From NCBI GenBank assembly GCA_003024985.2, contig PXIH01S0036150.1: a DNA stretch of 11,747 nt; one strand, written 5' to 3'. Below are positions 8,840 through 11,747 of the stretch, one piece after another. Both the position numbers and the translations under genes were made by a program. The stretch is from Euperipatoides rowelli (Eukaryota > Onychophora > Udeonychophora > Euonychophora > Peripatopsidae). Numbering within the stretch: the stretch's first letter is position 1; each line of letters starts with the position of its first letter. The notes below the pieces were generated by a model, which saw only the letters and a list, made by a program, of their open reading frames with translations, was not told where the DNA came from and ran no database searches.

Positions 8840-9160
8840 AGCAACTCCTCTACATAAACACTAACCAATATGAAGACAGCTTCAAACCTAGCTCCTGATT
8901 GGACCATTTAACACTAGAATGGTCCAATCCCTATCTTGAATGTTATCAGTGATAAATCTTCAATCCGATTATCCAGTACAAAAGCAGATCCTAATCTATT
9001 ATTCATGACCATGATTGCCATTTAATACAAAACCTGTAGTCTGACACTATCACAACTAACAACTAATCAATATGCTGTAGTCTGCCTCCTACCACACCTG
9101 CTCCTAATCCCAACGTGACAGTCTGTCTCCAAATATAACACTAGTCAAAGATAAGTCCCA
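8840..9160 (+). repeat. Degenerate minisatellite, C/A-rich strand, 41-bp period in part
   Basis: This stretch is poorer in G than C on the + strand and visibly repetitive. CTGTAGTCTG starts at 9034 and again at 9075, and TGACAGTCTG starts at 9116, an exact 41-base spacing twice. CTAATC follows in register in the first two units (9063, 9104). Related words occur upstream (ACTAACCAATATG near 8862 against ACTAATCAATATG near 9062; CTCCTGATT, CTCCTAATC). Outside the two or three 41-bp units the pattern is weak. A strand bias of this kind also continues to about 9320. Confidence 0.45.
8898..8928. repeat. Perfect 11-bp inverted repeat
   Basis: ATTGGACCATT (8898-8908) and AATGGTCCAAT (8918-8928) are exact reverse complements separated by nine bases. 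The hairpin lies inside the degenerate minisatellite. It may be a chance product of repeat shuffling, and no terminator or RNA gene is implied. Confidence 0.7.
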
Positions 9161-10222
9161 GTGTGCAAGCCTACAACAAGATTGAAGAAAACTATCAGAA
9201 GTTTGCCCATTCCCAACTGCTCATCTAGTCAAGTTTCCACTAAAAGGGTAGTATCTAGGGATATAGCCAAAGCTCTGACCACCACCTTCAGCCAGCTTTG
9301 CAACCCTTTATCAAGCTCCTGTTAAGTTATTTTTTAGATATCAAGGACGCTTCAAAACTTATTTAAAATCTATTTACAATATATTTGCCATTAGAAACCT
9401 TCCACCATAAAGTCAATGTTAACATACAGTATATAGTGTATGTTTTTAAACCATATAGTTCTATTTACTGTATATTCTATGTTGATATTGATGACTGTGC
9501 TATATTAAATTGTTAGAACAAAACTTATTAAATCAAATCGTTTCTTAGATTAATTTTCCATACACATTTAATGACTAGTTAAATAAAGCTGAAAAGCAGG
9601 AACCCTTTCTAAAAATAGCTTAAATTTATCAATCTTAGAAATCAGAGCTTACCCATCAGGAAAGCCCTGATCTCTAAAATAATGGAGATCTTGAACCACC
9701 TTTAAAATTCTGGCCACACTGCTGATAAAATGAAATCTTGCATCCACCCAGGATCGAGCCACCCGCACCTATCTTATTTGTCCGCTATTAAAACGAGTTT
9801 ATTTGTTTCTGTTATAACACACAAAGCTTCTTCTTAGTCTATTTTTTTTTTCAATTCAAAGTATATTATTGAAATCATTTCTGATCTATAGCCTACAGTT
9901 AATTTATTTTTGTCGTAATATTTTCTCANAATTAGGGGGGAGGGCAGCCTTAGGAAATAGTCTATGCAGCTCGGCGAAGCTATCACGTTCAAGTATCGGA
10001 CACATGCATATGATATATATACAAATAAAGGAAAAGTAAAATTATTGAGGATTTAGAATTATAAAGCATTTATCTTGGGAAAACAGTTTTTGTGGGGAAG
10101 GGGGGGGGAACCTATTGATGCTAAAATATCAAAATATTCAAAAATAATATACCGTCATCACTGTTGGCTTATTTAAGTTCTTTGCATTTTGCTAAATGAT
10201 TCTAACAATGAACAAATGCCAA
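9161..10222. other. Non-coding stretch with an imperfect hairpin
   Basis: No gene is supported. At 9634-9649 and 9663-9678 there is an inverted repeat with 13 of 16 bases matching. Nested beside it is a perfect ATCAGG/CCTGAT pair (9655-9660, 9666-9671). G-rich patches occur at 9936-9945 and 10094-10108, and an undetermined base is at 9929. Confidence 0.5.
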
Positions 10223-10292
10223 TAAAATTTCAAACATTTAACTTTAACAGTTTTTTGAATAAACTGTTAAAGTTAAAATGTTTGAAATTTTA
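10223..10292. repeat. Near-perfect 31-bp hairpin with 7-base loop
   Basis: The left arm (10223-10253, beginning TAAAATTTCAAACATTT and ending TTAACAGTTT) pairs with the right arm (10261-10292, beginning AAACTGTTAAAG and ending GAAATTTTA). All bases match except one extra A in the right arm, and the loop is TTTGAAT (10254-10260). In such AT-rich, otherwise decayed DNA this symmetry points to a recent inverted duplication, a small fold-back element or a maintained RNA hairpin. The size (about 70 nt) is in the range of a microRNA precursor, but a nearly mismatch-free stem is less typical of one. Confidence 0.85.
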
Positions 10293-10627
10293 AATTATTG
10301 TTCCAGTAATAGGGTTGGAAATAGTAAAAATATGCTATAGGAAGACCTTTTAAAATGTGATTAATAAAAAAAATCAGTTTTTTTTTTTTTTTAAAAAACA
10401 ATTCGTTTAAACCAACCAAACCTAATTATAATTAAAAGAAATTGTCTCTAGAACAAAATGTTTTGCATTTTTATTTTTATTTCCACAAAAGTTATTTGGC
10501 TTACAAAAGTAATCACAGTGTATTCTTAAAAAATCCTGCATTTTTTTTTTTTAATATAGGTAGGCTATATAGTATGTTTTATACTGTATATGTTGAATTT
10601 TTAATTATTTTAGTTTTTAATTTTCAG
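10293..10627 (+). other. Intron sequence upstream of the exon, with acceptor region
   Basis: This AT-rich stretch contains T15 (10378-10392). It ends in a T-rich tract, TTTTTAATTTTCAG at 10614-10627, that serves as polypyrimidine tract and 3' splice site for the exon at 10628. The open frame from 10442 that runs into the exon is chance read-through of intron. Its residues before 10628 are Phe/Tyr/Leu/Asn-rich, unlike the charged exon peptide. Confidence 0.7.
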
Positions 10628-10756
10628 GCAAAAACAGAATCTGCTATTAAAAGGGCGACGATGCTTAGTGACATGCATTTTAGGAACCTACGGCAAAAAG
10701 TACTGCTGTTATCGCGAACAGAAGAAGCCGCCAAGCAACTTGAAGTCCGCCATCAA
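10628..10756 (+). CDS. Internal coding exon of an unidentified protein (43 codons)
   Basis: The exon is 129 nt, exactly 43 codons, phase 0 at both ends. It follows the acceptor TTTTCAG (10621-10627) and ends at the donor CAA|GTAAAC (10757 on). Base composition changes abruptly: the exon is much richer in G and C and contains several CpG dinucleotides, unlike both flanks. The peptide starts AKTESAIKRA, has the middle FRNLRQKVLLL and ends AKQLEVRHQ. It is rich in Arg, Lys, Glu, Leu and Ala, has no Pro or Gly, and has regularly spaced hydrophobics, so a long amphipathic helix or coiled coil is likely. I do not recognise the family and give no function. The symmetric phase means skipping it would keep the reading frame. 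No other exon of the gene is recognised in the window, so its introns are long or the neighbouring exons lie outside. Confidence 0.8.
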
Positions 10757-10847
10757 GTAAACATACTTCCTTTCTTTAATTGAAATTAATCCAACTGTGT
10801 CTAAGTTTTTTTCATTATTTGAGAAATTGAGGCTTTTTTTTAATATA
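10757..10847 (+). other. Start of downstream intron
   Basis: The donor GTAAAC begins the intron at 10757. The sequence is T-rich and without further signals up to the TA (10846-10847) that borders a transposon-like end. Confidence 0.65.
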
Positions 10848-10875
10848 CAGTGTAGGGTCAGGTGGGGTAAAATAG
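10848..10875 (+). mobile_element. TA-flanked transposon-like terminus
   Basis: TA (10846-10847) is followed by CAGTGTAGGGTCAGGTGGGG and TAAAATAG. CAGTG directly after TA is typical of Tc1/mariner-pogo class ends, and the GGGTCAGGTGGGGTAAAAT word resembles terminal sequences of repeats I have seen in animal genomes. The block GGGGTAAAATA recurs in direct orientation at 11197-11207. No inverted partner is present in the window, so length and family are unknown. If real, the insertion sits about 90 bp inside the intron after the exon. Confidence 0.35.
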
Positions 10876-11337
10876 TTAGCTTTTAGAATAAAAATTAAAA
10901 AAAAAAAAATTCTGTTTCTAAAAATTACTTTTTGATTTAGATTATCAGATGTATGGCACTATTTTTATTCATAAATAAATAAATATCTGCTGAACTGCTG
11001 TCCATGGCAGCCATTTTGTTCTATCTTGTCATGGTGTTTTAATGTTTTAGGTGTTAAAAACTTAGTTACAAAAATTAGAGTTAAGCAAAATACCATTTAT
11101 CCTTTAAAACTTGTAGAAAACTGGTTTAGTAATTATTAATATTTACTTATACAAAAAAACTAAACAATTACTAATTTATATAAGAAAAACTTCTCTGGGG
11201 TAAAATATTTATAGTAGGCCTATTAGGTCTAAAACTCATGTGAAATATGGTAAACATATCTTAAGAGCCAAATATGGATCAAGAGGACATTGGCAATTCC
11301 ATGAGTAGCCTAACAATCATCTTTGAACAATAAATAT
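10876..11337. other. AT-rich intronic stretch
   Basis: No gene is supported. The stretch may include the body of the transposon-like element that begins at 10848, because GGGGTAAAATA recurs at 11197-11207. A small inverted pair TTAGTAATT/AATTACTAA lies near 11127 and 11166. Confidence 0.45.
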
Positions 11338-11461
11338 AAAGGAAAGAAGAAATGCCCAACCAAAAAGTAGGAAAATAGTAGATAAAGAGGGAATCGAGGT
11401 AAAGCCATAGAGACAAAACTCTAACAAGACAGGCAAACAAAATTATTACAGTTACTCAAGA
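11338..11461 (+). repeat. Dispersed repeat, copy 2 (partner at 1020-1112)
   Basis: This copy shares AAAGAAGAAATGC, AACCAAAAA, CTAACAAGA and TCAAGA with the first copy in the same order. It is longer in the middle, with insertions around 11400-11440. The purine-rich character continues to the window edge. Confidence 0.55.
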
Positions 11462-11747
11462 TAAAAATAACAAATCATGGGACAAGATCAAGACAAAACA
11501 AGATTGCAAAATAAAGAACTAGACAAGAAAATGTAAGAAGATTCAAGGGGCAAAACAAACAAGAAAAAGGAATGAAATTAATATGTCGAGTATAGTACAT
11601 GGAACCTAAAATGAGCAGCATTATGTTTCAGAGCACCATACAAGATTAGAAGACACAGCTTTACTTGGATTGACAGCTAATATAGCGACTTGAAGGCAGT
11701 CGCAATCCTATCAAAAGGTTAAAGAGAAAGAGCTAAGGACAAACTCG
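11462..11747 (+). other. Purine-rich stretch continuing copy 2 to the window edge
   Basis: The + strand stays rich in A and G to about 11580 and then becomes mixed. Frames are interrupted by stops and no domain is recognised. The lasting A/G bias parallels 290-1130, so both may be parts of the same repeat family, but beyond 11461 I cannot align them by eye. Confidence 0.35.

Noticed and set aside
9751-9760. GGATCGAGCC, similar to a tRNA/SINE B box
   Set aside because: No A box at a suitable distance and no cloverleaf pairing around it, so a tRNA or SINE is not supported.
1-11747. CRISPR array, operon, phage or defence system
   Set aside because: No regularly spaced identical repeats with unique spacers, no prokaryotic genes and no long ORFs occur. 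The spliced exon and transposon ends indicate animal nuclear DNA.

Overview
The window looks like non-coding animal nuclear DNA. It is strongly AT-rich (about 70% by eye), every long frame is short and stop-ridden, homopolymer runs abound (T14-T18, G15, C11), six single N positions occur, and there are many short fragments that look like decayed DNA-transposon ends. Nothing bacterial is visible: no ribosome binding sites, operons or long ORFs. A short CCTAACCTAA block, many TACTGTA/ACAGTAC words and AGGCCTA words suggest an arthropod, perhaps a crustacean. That is impression only.

The only convincing coding sequence is one small internal exon at 10628-10756 on the + strand. It is 129 nt (43 codons), phase 0 on both sides, with a polypyrimidine tract and CAG acceptor before it and a GTAAAC donor after it. 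It encodes a charged, probably helical segment that I cannot assign to a family. If the gene runs on the + strand as the splice signals say, the rest of the window is mostly intron of that gene, or intron plus upstream intergenic DNA.

Layout: 1-289 featureless; 290-1130 purine-rich repeat-like block with broken ORF fragments, part of which recurs at 11338-11461; 1131-3015 AT-rich and featureless; 3016-3105 a pogo/Tigger-like transposon end; 3641-3690 and 4790-4870 two TTAA-flanked ends with internal hairpins (piggyBac-like); 4054-4211 and 4438-4600 two short tandem duplications; 4603-4735 a hAT end; 6951-7704 a non-autonomous element with 20-bp terminal inverted repeats and an internal array of motifs resembling its own end; 8840-9160 a degenerate minisatellite; 10223-10292 a nearly perfect hairpin; 10628-10756 the exon; 10848 onward another TA-flanked transposon-like end.

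The genes do not form a system here: there is one exon fragment, and everything else reads as intron/intergenic sequence and mobile-element debris. I found no evidence for a new multi-gene system. The most worthwhile items are the self-reiterating element at 6951-7704, the young-looking hairpin at 10223-10292, and the unidentified exon.
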